DNA from: Geoglobus acetivorans
GTDB lineage: Archaea; Halobacteriota; Archaeoglobi; Archaeoglobales; Archaeoglobaceae
NCBI RefSeq assembly: GCF_039641995.1
Contig: NZ_CP087714.1
Location: 930,001 to 994,000, forward strand
Direction: 5' to 3'
Length of the DNA: 64,000 nucleotides
The notes beneath the pieces are model-generated. The model worked only from the letters and a program-made list of their open reading frames with translations. It was not told the origin of the DNA and searched no databases. Below are positions 1-8,063 of this stretch, in pieces (position 1 is the stretch's first letter; each line of letters starts with the position of its first letter). The translations under genes and the position numbers were made by a program.

Positions 1-309
1 GCGGGAAAGGGTATTAATGTTTCCATATTCGAGAAGTGCACCGGTTGTTTTCAGGAGATGGTTTTGCCTCTGCACGACCCCGATACCGCGACTTGGCACA
101 CGAAAAACAATCCCTGCAGGACTGCAGGGATTTTCATCGTCAGATACTTGGCTGGCAAAAAGGAGCAAATCCTTACAAAGGAAGACATAACGGAATACCT
201 GGCTTTGGCTTTAATTTCAATAATCCTGATCGTAATAGCTGCTTGGATCGAAGCGAACGTAACCCTTAAAATTGCCAAAGCCATGCTCAATTCGACAAAA
301 GGTATTTGA
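1..309 (+). CDS. C-terminal part of an unrecognised membrane protein
   Basis: The reading frame is open from the first base, so the gene starts upstream of the window; only the last 102 residues are visible. They contain a short Cys pair (EKCTGC), a soluble stretch with a further Cys, and one strong transmembrane helix near the end followed by a basic tail. The last helix (IAAWIEANVT) faintly resembles the closing helix of SpoIIM-type membrane proteins, which have an AA-x-IEA-x-xT pattern, but this is weak. The function is unknown. The antitoxin gene follows 24 bases downstream on the same strand. Confidence 0.5.
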   Translation, partial: AGKGINVSIFEKCTGCFQEMVLPLHDPDTATWHTKNNPCRTAGIFIVRYLAGKKEQILTKEDITEYLALALISIILIVIAAWIEANVTLKIAKAMLNSTKGI

Positions 310-333
310 ATTTTCGAATCTAATTTAACACCA

Positions 334-555
334 ATGGCAAAGGTTATCGAAGTCGTATATGAAGATGGTGTGTTCAGACCGGCAAGGAAGGTAACCTTAC
401 CGGAAAAGACTAAGGGAAAGGTGATAGTAGAAGAGAATGTGATGGGCGACGTTGAAGAGTTCTCGGAGAAGATCGACGAAATTTTAAAAGAAACAAAAAT
501 CGATGAAGATCCCTTAGAAGTCTTGCTCAAAATGAGGAAGAGAGCATGGGATTGA
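334..555 (+). CDS. AF2212-like (DUF104) antitoxin
   Basis: This 73-residue protein begins with the signature of the AF2212-like antitoxin family (PF01954): a beta strand reading VIEVVYEDGVFRP, then a strand rich in Lys/Val (KGKVIVEE). The C-terminal 45 residues are charged and helical, as expected for the arm that wraps around a partner toxin. The next frame, encoding a PIN-domain toxin, starts at 546 inside the last codons of this gene, an arrangement typical of VapBC operons. The family is known to neutralise PIN ribonucleases. Because the toxin gene is broken, this antitoxin may now be an orphan. Confidence 0.85.
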   Translation: MAKVIEVVYEDGVFRPARKVTLPEKTKGKVIVEENVMGDVEEFSEKIDEILKETKIDEDPLEVLLKMRKRAWD

Positions 556-984
556 CAATTGACACATCTATTTTGGTCGATTTCTTCGCGAAAAGAAAAT
601 ACTGAAAGGTATGAGAAATCAAAAGAATTTCTGAAATTGGCTAAAGGCAAATCGGTATACTGTCCAAGGTTGATTTTAGCTGGGATATATGGTGTTCTCG
701 TAAGATATAATATCAAATTGGCAGATTTAGGTCATGATCTTGTTCTTAAAAACTTCAATTTGATTGAGGAGGGCGATATATTTGATGAGATTCTTAAAGT
801 TTGTAAAAATGCAGGGTCAAGAGCTGTTGATGGATATTTTATTGCAACTGCAAAACTATCAAACTCAATTCTAATCACTAATGATAAAATCATGGCAAGC
901 AATGCCAAAAAAGCTGGTATTGAAGCCTATTATTTGATTGAAGAGTTTGACAGAGCGGTAGAACGGTTAAACGAAGTGAAGTAA
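546..984 (+). pseudogene. VapC-like PIN-domain toxin, frameshifted
   Basis: From ATG 546 the frame reads MGLTIDTSILVDFFAKRK, a classic PIN N-terminus with the first catalytic Asp, then hits TGA at 603. The rest of the domain continues in the +1 frame from about 592 (ENTERYEKSKEF onward) to 984. The join lies in an A-rich run (590-600), so one base has been gained or two lost. The later part keeps the Asp of AVDGYFIATA and the Asp of LITNDK, but the conserved Glu of the usual A-E-L-Y-G motif is Gly (LAGIYG). A frameshift plus a missing metal ligand suggests a dead toxin; a sequencing slip could explain the frameshift but not the Glu loss. Confidence 0.8.
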
Positions 985-1149
985 CGAGATCCGGTTTATT
1001 GCTGGCAGTATGAATTCTTGTTCTGGAGTTTTCAAACGATCATATACGATCACAAAACTTTTGACAGATGTCTCTTCGAATTCCACAACAGTATTTCCAA
1101 TTGAAACGCAAGAAAAACAATAAATCCTCTCGCCCAGATATATATCTCA

Positions 1150-1758
1150 ATGAGATTGCTGACCCCCGAAGAGGGTGATAAAGCCGTCAGACTTGCAAGA
1201 AAAGCGATAGAAACCTACATCTCCAAAGAAGAGGTTATTAAAGACAAACTCGAAGGTGTCTTCTCTGAGAAGAGAGGGGTTTTCACAACCCTGACAAAGC
1301 ACGGAGAGCTCAGAGGGTGCATAGGTTTCCCGTATCCGATTAAAAGGCTTGATGAGGCCATAATAGACTCAGCCATCTCCGCCGCAACCCAAGACCCGCG
1401 CTTTCCTCCCGTCAAGCTCGAGGAGATGGACGAGATCGAGGTTGAGGTTACCGTGCTGACCCCTCCTGAGAAGCTCGGAGTTTCGCCAGAGGATAGAGCA
1501 AAGGCGATAGAGGTCGGAAGGCACGGGCTGATGGTCATCTACGGCCCATACAGCGGTCTGCTCTTGCCTCAGGTGGCTGTTGAGTATGGAATGGATGAGG
1601 AAGAATTTTTGACACACACGTGCCTGAAAGCTGGCCTGCCACCTGACTGCTGGCTGATGGAGGAAGTGGAGGTCTACACCTTTGAGGGGCAGATTTTCAG
1701 GGAGGTAGAGCCCCGGGGAAGGGTTGTCGGGGTTGACATGAAATCATGCAATGTCTGA
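1150..1758 (+). CDS. AMMECR1 domain protein
   Basis: The 202-residue protein matches the AMMECR1 family (PF01871) along its full length: an N-terminal helical segment (VRLARKAIE), the invariant LRGCIG motif at residues 54-59, the DPRFPP segment, and the C-terminal HTCLKAGLP region. Archaeal members are single-domain proteins of about 200 residues, often linked to MEMO and radical SAM genes, and their biochemical activity is not settled. The next gene (GDT1 transporter) follows after 18 bases and may be cotranscribed. The 165 bases upstream (985-1149) hold no gene I can support. No residue of the conserved motif is missing. Confidence 0.9.
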   Translation: MRLLTPEEGDKAVRLARKAIETYISKEEVIKDKLEGVFSEKRGVFTTLTKHGELRGCIGFPYPIKRLDEAIIDSAISAATQDPRFPPVKLEEMDEIEVEVTVLTPPEKLGVSPEDRAKAIEVGRHGLMVIYGPYSGLLLPQVAVEYGMDEEEFLTHTCLKAGLPPDCWLMEEVEVYTFEGQIFREVEPRGRVVGVDMKSCNV

Positions 1759-1776
1759 GCTGAGCAGGTTGATCCA

Positions 1777-2328
1777 ATGCTTGAAGACCTGGCAATTCCG
1801 TTTACTGTAGTAGGGCTTGCAGAGCTGGGAGATAAGACTCAGTTATCTGTGTTGCTATTATCTTCGAGAACTGAAAATAGGTTCCGGCTGATTTTGGGAG
1901 TATTGCTTGCGTTTATGGTTGTGGACGGTACAGCCATAGCTGTGGGGGACTTGGCAGGAAATGCAATTCCTGAATATCTGATGAGGTACATTTCTGCCGT
2001 GCTGTTCATGTTGTTTGGTATCTTGATTTTACTGAAAGGAAATGAAGATGAGGCTGAGGCAAAATCGCTTGCAAATCCATTTTACTCGGGATTTGCGCTC
2101 GTCTTTTTCGCTGAGTGGGGCGACAAAACACAGATTGCCTCGGGTATTCTTGCAACCAGGTACGATCCCCTGCTTGTTTTTGCAGGAGTTATGCTATCTC
2201 TTGGTCTTTTGACTGCTGTTGCAGTGTATGCCGGAAAGGTGATTTCGGAAAGAGTCGAAAGGAGAATAATCTCCACGATTTCTGGAGTTGTTTTTATCGC
2301 TATTGGCATTGGCTTTGCATTCTTATAA
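1777..2328 (+). CDS. GDT1/TMEM165 family (UPF0016) cation transporter
   Basis: This 183-residue membrane protein has two copies of the family signature E-x-G-D-K-T-Q, at residues 16-22 (ELGDKTQ) and near residue 112 (EWGDKTQ), each at the edge of a three-helix bundle, giving six transmembrane helices. The two halves are separated by a short acidic loop (GNEDEAEAK). The family exchanges Ca2+ or Mn2+ for protons across membranes, in plants, yeast and cyanobacteria. In archaea the substrate is inferred only. It lies 18 bases after the AMMECR1 gene and converges tail to tail with the Cas4-like gene two bases away. Confidence 0.85.
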   Translation: MLEDLAIPFTVVGLAELGDKTQLSVLLLSSRTENRFRLILGVLLAFMVVDGTAIAVGDLAGNAIPEYLMRYISAVLFMLFGILILLKGNEDEAEAKSLANPFYSGFALVFFAEWGDKTQIASGILATRYDPLLVFAGVMLSLGLLTAVAVYAGKVISERVERRIISTISGVVFIAIGIGFAFL

Positions 2329-2329
2329 T

Positions 2330-2962
2330 TCAGAAAAACCTCGATGCAAATGTTTCGGGTTTTGTGTTGCACTCGTCCGAGTACTCGCAGATTTCGCATC
2401 TTTTGCCTTCCCTTCTTTCTGGCAGAAAGCCCTTCTCGATTTTTCTCAGTTTTTCGAGTATCCTCAGGAGGTTGTACCTGTCTTTTCTTGTCTCCTTAAA
2501 CTCTGCGAGAACCCCGTCGTATGCGTAGTAAACATATCCTTCTTTTATTCCTGAAATCGCTGATATTGCAGTCATTCTCATTCTCTCTTTGAATGTGAAT
2601 TTGTCGGATATCTTTTTCAGCATAACCACGAGGAATCGTCCGTTCTCTGTTATTTCGTCCACCACACCCCTCAGTCTCAGTCTCTCTGATTCAAAGTAGA
2701 CCTCCCATGCTCTGGGTCTTATTCTTTCCAGCTCTTCAGAGTATCTGAGCTTTGAGGCTGCGAGAGTAAAGGTCTCTTTCGAATCGGGGTACAGTGTGGA
2801 GAACCTTTCGTATGCCCATTCATAATCGTAGCCTTTTCTCAGACTGAGAAATATCTCTCTTACAGCGTGATACTCGTTTGCAACCCCCTTTTCGTGATGC
2901 ATTCTGAAGTAGGCGAGTCTGGGGCATGATATAAAACTTGTTATGTCTCCAATTTTTATCAC
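2330..2962 (-). CDS. Cas4/Dna2-like protein with degenerate nuclease centre
   Basis: The 210-residue protein has the Cas4-type layout: one N-terminal Cys (C13, SCPRLAYF) and three C-terminal Cys in C-x2-C-x5-C (C189, C192, C198), which in Cas4 hold an Fe-S cluster, with a PD-(D/E)XK fold between. The first acidic ligand is present (D102, RGVVDEI), but the E of the expected E-x-K strand is Met (VVMLKK, M114-K116), and the Gln of the following helix appears to be Arg. No cas1, cas2 or CRISPR repeats are nearby. It may be a DNA-binding relative that has lost cleavage, or use another ligand. Assignment rests on motif pattern only. Confidence 0.7.
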   Translation of the reverse strand: MIKIGDITSFISCPRLAYFRMHHEKGVANEYHAVREIFLSLRKGYDYEWAYERFSTLYPDSKETFTLAASKLRYSEELERIRPRAWEVYFESERLRLRGVVDEITENGRFLVVMLKKISDKFTFKERMRMTAISAISGIKEGYVYYAYDGVLAEFKETRKDRYNLLRILEKLRKIEKGFLPERREGKRCEICEYSDECNTKPETFASRFF

Positions 2963-3155
2963 GAATTAGGTTTCTGGCTTTCAGATAAATAAATTTCGTG
3001 ATTTATATGTCTCAGGAGGTGGAGTGAGTTTCTGACCTCTTGCAAAATGTGCCACAAGTCGTGTACTGGACGGACCACTCAAACCTGATTTCCCGACTCA
3101 ATGGCATTTTGGGGGTGAATTTTTTGAATTGAAACTATAAAAAATTGGAGCGGGG

Positions 3156-3863
3156 ATGGACTTGAACGTAATAGTTCTCGGTCCGGCGGGCAGCGGAAAG
3201 AGCCTTCTAACAGAAAATTTTCTCGTATATCTGAGGGATCGTGGCTATAGCAGCGTTGCCGTGAACCTGGACACCGCATCCCCTCCGAGGTATGAGGCTT
3301 TTCGAGACATCAGGGATTACGTGAAAACGGAGGAGGTTATGGACAGATTTCAGCTCGGGATAAATGGCGCCCTGCTTAAATCGATGGAAATTGCAGGCAG
3401 TTATGTGGACAGACTTGCTGTTTCCGGATATGATTTCGTTCTTTACGACACTCCCGGACAGCTTGAGCTTTTTCTGTTTTCGGATTTCGGAATTGAGCTA
3501 ATTGAAAGGCTTGAGGGATTCACAGCAGGACTGTTCATCGTGGATTCCTCAAGAATTAAGGATGCTGCAAGGTTCTCGGCAATGGTCTCTCAGTCTGCAA
3601 CCATCTCTCTGATGCTGGAGATACCCTCTCTAACGGTTTTCAACAAAGTGGACCTTCACGTCCCACAGAGTATTGAGAAATATAGAAGCGACCTTGAAAA
3701 TGAAGGAGTTCTTGGAGAGTTTTTTGAATGCCTGCTTAGGTTTATTGAGGTGACCAGTATGGTCTACCGCCCAGTTCTCATTTCGGCCAGAAACGGATAC
3801 GGTTTTGATGACCTCTTTTCAGCTTTGAATGAACTTTTCTGTGCATGCGGGGATTTGAGCTGA
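3156..3863 (+). CDS. GPN-loop family GTPase, divergent
   Basis: This 235-residue P-loop protein begins with GPAGSGKS (residues 9-16) and has a DTPGQLELF switch (from D98) and an NKVD specificity motif, as in the XAB1/GPN GTPases (PF03029) that act as dimeric chaperones for RNA polymerase II assembly in eukaryotes and exist in one or more copies in archaea. The signature Gly-Pro-Asn insertion is altered: residues 67-71 read LGING, so Pro is Ile. The preceding DPA element is also changed to DTA. Length and order of motifs are otherwise normal. The start ATG has GGAG and GGGG stretches just upstream. No operon partner is obvious. Confidence 0.85.
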   Translation: MDLNVIVLGPAGSGKSLLTENFLVYLRDRGYSSVAVNLDTASPPRYEAFRDIRDYVKTEEVMDRFQLGINGALLKSMEIAGSYVDRLAVSGYDFVLYDTPGQLELFLFSDFGIELIERLEGFTAGLFIVDSSRIKDAARFSAMVSQSATISLMLEIPSLTVFNKVDLHVPQSIEKYRSDLENEGVLGEFFECLLRFIEVTSMVYRPVLISARNGYGFDDLFSALNELFCACGDLS

Positions 3864-3872
3864 AGGTAAATG

Positions 3873-3880
3873 TTTAAATA
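3873..3880 (+). promoter_or_regulatory. TATA box for the PRPP-synthetase-like gene
   Basis: The octamer TTTAAATA sits about 26 bases upstream of the ATG at 3902, the spacing at which archaeal RNA polymerase starts transcription. No Shine-Dalgarno sequence lies before that ATG. The transcript is therefore probably leaderless. Confidence 0.5.
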
Positions 3881-3901
3881 ATTCCACAAGAACATTTTTT
3901 G

Positions 3902-4741
3902 ATGAACATCATTCCGGGGACCAATGGAGAGCTGGCCTTGAAAATATCCAGGTTTTTTGGTGTGTCTCCCTCCTACATTCAGGTTGAAAAGCTTCCCTAC
4001 GGGGAGAAGTATGTCCGAATCCCTTTTGAACCAGAGGGGAAGGTATACGTTGTTAATACCTTTTTCCCGTACCCCGATGAGATTTTGTTTGAGAGCCGGC
4101 TGATCGGAGATATTTTGAGGGAAAGGGGAGCAGAAGAACTCGTTCTTATCGCCCCATATCTGTCCTATTCAAGAGGCATCGCTTCGATATTTGGTGAGGC
4201 GAGAACTTTTGAAACGCTCATGAACATTCTTGATGTTTACGACAGAATAATTGCTGTGGACTTTTACGGCAACACTGAAAAAGTCGAGAGCGTTTCAGCG
4301 ATGCCTCTCCTTGCAGAGTACATAAGCGAGGAGTGCGACCTCGTTGATCCTGTTGTTCTCGGTCCCGATGAGATTTCCAAGGAATGGATAAGGTATTTTG
4401 CAAACATTATTGAGTCGGATTATGGATTCATTTCCAAGATCAGGGTGGATGCTCAGAATGTTGTTGTCAGCAGGGTCAATGCGGATGTGAATGGCAGGGA
4501 CGTGATAATAGCGGACGATATTGTTGCGACCGGCTCAACCGTTGTACAGTCTGCAAAGAAGCTTAAGAGCCTTGGTGCGAGAAAAATCTATGTTGCAGCA
4601 ACTCATGCACTTTTCAGCAGGCAGGTTTATGCAGACATACTGAAAGCAGGTGTTGAAGACGTCATCTCAACCGATACTGTCCTCAACTTCACTTCAAGGG
4701 TATCTGTGTCCGAAATCATAGCAGACAGGGTAAATTTCTGA
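3902..4741 (+). CDS. Ribose-phosphate pyrophosphokinase-like protein
   Basis: The 279-residue protein has the two-lobed PRPP synthetase fold: an N-terminal half with PYLSYSRG and FGEARTFETL, and a C-terminal PRTase lobe with the ribose-5-phosphate/PRPP motif IIADDIVATGST near residues 201-212. Length matches archaeal Prs (about 280-290). Several catalytic landmarks differ. The usual YxRQDK is YSRGIA, the D-x-H of the ATP site is DFY, and only SKIR remains of the SKKR segment. It could be a diverged Prs or a regulatory paralogue. The ATG at 3902 is preferred to the in-frame TTG at 3899 because it is 26 bases from a TATA box. Confidence 0.75.
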   Translation: MNIIPGTNGELALKISRFFGVSPSYIQVEKLPYGEKYVRIPFEPEGKVYVVNTFFPYPDEILFESRLIGDILRERGAEELVLIAPYLSYSRGIASIFGEARTFETLMNILDVYDRIIAVDFYGNTEKVESVSAMPLLAEYISEECDLVDPVVLGPDEISKEWIRYFANIIESDYGFISKIRVDAQNVVVSRVNADVNGRDVIIADDIVATGSTVVQSAKKLKSLGARKIYVAATHALFSRQVYADILKAGVEDVISTDTVLNFTSRVSVSEIIADRVNF

Positions 4742-4806
4742 CCCCTTTATTTCCACTGGAATGTGTAAATAAAATTCTTTCAAGCTCTTTATCCTGATTG
4801 GGCCAA

Positions 4807-5229
4807 TTATTTAAGTTTTTCCAGCACTATTGCTGGACAGACTCGCTTTACACCCTCAATCTTACCTATGACGTCTGAAATTATTCTGGTAAGCTCGTCT
4901 CCATCTTTTGCCCATATCTCGACCATTATCATATGGTCTCCAGTGGTGATGAAAACGTTCTTTGCAAAATCGTACTCCTTCATTTTGCTTGCAACATCAA
5001 GGAGTTTTTCCGGCTCCGTGTCTATTCCTGTTAGAGAAACGGTATTATACCCGAGAGCGGAAGGGTTGACCAGAGCAGTATAACCGGTGATTATGTTCCT
5101 TTCCTCAAGATTTTTCAGTCTTTTTCTGACGGCTGCCTCAGTAATTCCAAGCTTTTTGGCTATCTTTGTGAGAGGTGTTCTGGCATCCTTTGTGAGCATG
5201 TCGATTATTACTCTGTCCTTGTCATCCAT
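4807..5229 (-). CDS. Lrp/AsnC family transcriptional regulator
   Basis: This 140-residue protein has the standard Lrp plan: an N-terminal helix-turn-helix (residues about 1-60, with [19 protein letters not shown] as the recognition region) and a C-terminal RAM/AsnC ligand-binding domain ([10 protein letters not shown] through [10 protein letters not shown]). Such proteins sense amino acids and form octamers or dimers in archaea. It is transcribed away from the broken rubrerythrin gene and shares a 108-base divergent intergenic region with it, so it could regulate either. The target and ligand cannot be read from the sequence. Confidence 0.9.
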   Translation of the reverse strand: MDDKDRVIIDMLTKDARTPLTKIAKKLGITEAAVRKRLKNLEERNIITGYTALVNPSALGYNTVSLTGIDTEPEKLLDVASKMKEYDFAKNVFITTGDHMIMVEIWAKDGDELTRIISDVIGKIEGVKRVCPAIVLEKLK

Positions 5230-5337
5230 ACGTTTATTTTATTGGCTTAGTATAAAATCTTTTCCCGTAGATACATTGTGAGAAAAACATTTTTAACATC
5301 TTCGAACCAGTTCTGTATGGTGGTTTATGTGGGGAGA

Positions 5338-5829
5338 ATGACGGAAAAATTCCTGAGCGATGCCTTTTCTGGTTAGAGTCAGGCTCACATGAAATACCTG
5401 ATTTTTGCAAACAGGGCAAGAAAAGAGGGTTTTGAAAATGTTGAAAGACTTTTCGAGGCAATAGCTTTTGCGGAGTTCGTGCATGCCAGAAACCATTTTG
5501 AAGCGCTTGGCAGTGTAAAAGATACGGCAGAAAATCTGCAGGTTGCAATAGATGGAGAGGACTGGGAAAGTGAGGAAATGTATCCAGCCTACCGGGCTGT
5601 TGCGGAGCTTCAGAATGAAAGCATGGCAATAAGAAGTATCGATTTCGCACTCCAGGCAGAAAAATTCCACTCGGAATTTTATGCAAGGGCTAAGCGGGCA
5701 GTGGAGAGTGGCAGGGACATTGAGATCGGAGAAATATACATTTGCGAGGTGTATAGCTATATGGCAGATTTGAAAGTGGAGAGGTGTCCAGTTTGTGGTG
5801 CAGGCTCTGAAAGGTTCAGAAAATTCTGA
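5338..5829 (+). pseudogene. Rubrerythrin with in-frame amber codon and lost rubredoxin Cys
   Basis: ATG 5338, preceded by GGGGAG, opens a frame reading MTEKFLSDAFSG, then TAG (5374-5376), then SQAHMKYLIFANRA. In rubrerythrins this segment is SGESQAHMKYL, so the amber codon replaces the Glu that ligates the diiron site (GAG to TAG is one base). The rest is a four-helix diiron domain with a C-terminal rubredoxin-like knuckle, but its first CxxC is CEVY (Tyr at 5752-5754) while the second, CPVC, is intact. Two independent ligand losses argue for a decayed gene. A truncated protein from ATG 5389 could still be made but would lack the first ligand. Rubrerythrins reduce hydrogen peroxide in anaerobes. 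Confidence 0.85.
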
Positions 5830-5894
5830 CTCCGGTGATCTCTCCTCTGTCATTCGCTGGAAGGTTTTTTATTACGCATAGTTGATTTAATCCT

Positions 5895-6635
5895 ATGCAG
5901 GATGCTCTCTATCTCTCTATTGCCAGCACAATCCTTGTAAGCCTGCTTTCACTTGTCGGAATTTTTACATTGATTCTCAAAAGAGATTCGTTCTGGAATC
6001 TTGTTTTTCTTCTTGTGAGCTTTGCAGCAGGAGTTTTGATCGGAGCATCCTTTCTTCATCTGTTGCCAGAGGCGATAGAACTTTCTGGGGTGGAAAGTGC
6101 GATAGATTATTTCCTTGTTGGATTCGTGTCTTTTTACCTTCTTGAGCGGGTGCTCAGGTGGAGGCACTGTCATGAAAATGAATGCGATGTCCACCCCATG
6201 TCTCACCTTGCTCTTGTTGGAGACAGCATTCACAATTTTATAGATGGTGTTGTGATCGCTGTGGCCTACGTTACTGACATAAATCTCGGGATACTGACCA
6301 CGATTGCAGTCATATCACATGAAATACCTCAGGAACTTGGAGATTTTGGAATACTCGTTTTTGGCGGTTTTTCGGTAAGGAAAGCGCTTGTTTATAATTT
6401 TCTTACGGCTCTTACGGCGGTGCTGGGGGCTGTATTTGGATATTTCGCAGTGGCGGAGAAATTTCTTCCGATTGTTGTGGCTTTCGCTGCTGGTAATTTC
6501 ACATACATTGCAACAAGTGATCTGATTCCCGAACTGCATAAGGAAACGGATTCTGGAAAATCTCTGCTCAGCTTCGTCATCTTTATCGCAGGACTTCTCC
6601 TCGTTTATGCCATGGGAAACCTCCATGCACACTGA
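5895..6635 (+). CDS. ZIP family divalent metal transporter
   Basis: The 246-residue protein has about eight transmembrane helices and the ZIP (PF02535) metal-site motifs: HNFIDG at residues 113-118 in helix IV and HEIPQE at 142-147 in helix V. Between helices III and IV is a short His/Cys-rich cytoplasmic loop (residues 91-100, HCHENECDVH) typical of ZIPs and likely to bind metal. ZIPs move Zn2+, Fe2+ or Mn2+ into the cytoplasm. The metal here is not determinable. The gene stands alone, 65 bases after the rubrerythrin pseudogene. Confidence 0.92.
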   Translation: MQDALYLSIASTILVSLLSLVGIFTLILKRDSFWNLVFLLVSFAAGVLIGASFLHLLPEAIELSGVESAIDYFLVGFVSFYLLERVLRWRHCHENECDVHPMSHLALVGDSIHNFIDGVVIAVAYVTDINLGILTTIAVISHEIPQELGDFGILVFGGFSVRKALVYNFLTALTAVLGAVFGYFAVAEKFLPIVVAFAAGNFTYIATSDLIPELHKETDSGKSLLSFVIFIAGLLLVYAMGNLHAH

Positions 6636-6761
6636 AAAGCCTTTCAGAGAACTTCGCACAGGAGTATTGTCTGAAAATTTTCTCTTTTCGGTTTTCCTGG
6701 CAGTTCTGGTAGGCGAGGAACGCTCTTATATATCTCAAAATTTTACCAAGCAGATACCGTC

Positions 6762-7673
6762 TTAAAGGACAATTTTTCCAGCAGAAGCAAGCATATTGGA
6801 ATCTACGAGTTTTCCACTGTTCTTCAGAGCTTCAGCAGTTTTGATTGCTCTTTCAAGTACTTCCAGAATTCTTTCTCTGTCTTCAGGTAGCCTTCCTGAA
6901 ACTCCCGTGTAAAAGGGCGGTCCGTTTTCACTCCAGAGGTAGTTTGATACGTGGTCTGAGAACAGCATTGTCTCACACTCAACGTTCTCGACTAAGAGCT
7001 TCACTTCTTTCAGCCTGAGTACGGGATCAAGGGGCTTATAAATTCCTTTCTTCATTCTGTTCCAGAGGATTGTGTTGGGTATAACTGTGATACTTCTCAA
7101 TCTGACAAAATCGGGTTCTATTTTACTGATCGCCTTGGCACTGTTCAGTGCATGCTGTTCCCATTTCTCAGTTATGCCGGACAGAATGTACAGTGACACC
7201 TCGAATCCGGCCTTTTTTGCCTTCTTCCCTCCTTCGATAGCCTCTTTAGAGCTTATGCCCTTCTTTATCATCTCGAGGGTCTCATCATCTCCGGACTCAA
7301 GGCCGAAATGAAGTCTTGTCAAACCCGATTCCCGTATTTCTTTGAGACCCTTCAGGCTCATCGAGCTTGCTGTTTTCAGCCTTGCGTAGCTTGTAATTCT
7401 TTCCGGATTTAGCTTTTCTACTGCAAACTTTGTGATTTCGATGAGGTCGGGATGAACAAGGTTGTCGGAATCTCCAAAAAATACTGTTCTCGACTTTGAA
7501 AACTCCGAAGCTACGGATATATCTTTTTTTATCTCCCCGGTATCTCTTATAGAGAACTTCTCGGTTTTGTACATCCCGCAAAATGCGCACCTGTTCCAGG
7601 GGCAGCCACGAGTAACCCTTATTAGTGTGCTGCGGGCTTCACTTGGTGGTCTGTATGGTGGGAATTCGATCAT
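6762..7673 (-). CDS. Radical SAM protein
   Basis: This 303-residue protein carries C-x4-C-x2-C (C24, C29, C32 in RGCPWNRCAFCGMY) instead of the canonical C-x3-C-x2-C; the four-residue first gap with the PWNRC signature is shared by a known Elp3/HemN-like archaeal and bacterial group. A GGE-type SAM segment and barrel strands follow (FFGDSDN, LHFGLESGDDETL, DFVRLRS). Residues after about 200 form a small C-terminal domain. The reaction is unknown. There is no operon partner; tRNA-Gly lies 145 bases upstream on the same strand. Confidence 0.85.
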   Translation of the reverse strand: MIEFPPYRPPSEARSTLIRVTRGCPWNRCAFCGMYKTEKFSIRDTGEIKKDISVASEFSKSRTVFFGDSDNLVHPDLIEITKFAVEKLNPERITSYARLKTASSMSLKGLKEIRESGLTRLHFGLESGDDETLEMIKKGISSKEAIEGGKKAKKAGFEVSLYILSGITEKWEQHALNSAKAISKIEPDFVRLRSITVIPNTILWNRMKKGIYKPLDPVLRLKEVKLLVENVECETMLFSDHVSNYLWSENGPPFYTGVSGRLPEDRERILEVLERAIKTAEALKNSGKLVDSNMLASAGKIVL

Positions 7674-7817
7674 TGGTTGTAATTTTCGCAGAAGGTATAT
7701 TTTAAGCTAAGGGATGTTTTACCTTGTACGGTTTCAGCTTATTGAAAATTGAGCGGTAATTCATGCACCACTCCCGAACAGAACTCGTTTGTGTGGCATT
7801 AAAACAAAATTGCACAG

Positions 7818-7888
7818 TGCGCGGGCCGGGATTTGAACCCGGGCTAACGCCTCGGAAGGGCGTTGTCCTACCACTAGACTACCCGCGC
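7818..7888 (-). tRNA. tRNA-Gly (anticodon TCC)
   Basis: Read on the minus strand, the 71 bases fold into a cloverleaf: acceptor GCGCGGG pairs with CCCGCGC, the D arm contains TAGTGGTAG, the anticodon stem ACGCC/GGCGT encloses loop CTTCCGA with anticodon TCC, and the T arm is CCGGG-TTCAAAT-CCCGG. The discriminator base is A at 7818 and no CCA is encoded. It has no intron. Confidence 0.95.
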
Positions 7889-8063
7889 AGCAGCAAAATC
7901 CCTTTCAGTGATTTGCTTAAAAAAAGTTTCGGTCTCAGAGTCCTGTCCTTTTTTGATCGCTGCAGTTAGCACATGGTCGAAAGCTGCTTTATATTTGACA
8001 CCAATTAATGATTAATAGTTGCAGAAACATAGTATACTTGAGAAAGTTTGTGGGGAAGGGAAA

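Noticed and set aside
985-1149. Minus-strand open frame opposite the gap between vapC remnant and AMMECR1
   Set aside because: No ATG or ribosome binding site in a usable place, and no recognisable similarity.
2330-2962. CRISPR-Cas locus around the Cas4-like gene
   Set aside because: No direct repeats, cas1, cas2 or effector genes within the window.
5374-5376. Pyrrolysine insertion at the rubrerythrin TAG
   Set aside because: No pyl genes are in the window, and a second metal ligand is also lost, so simple inactivation is more likely; not excluded for the whole genome.
7763-7969. 68-codon frame through tRNA-Gly
   Set aside because: It crosses the tRNA gene and its sequence follows the T-arm pattern; artefact.
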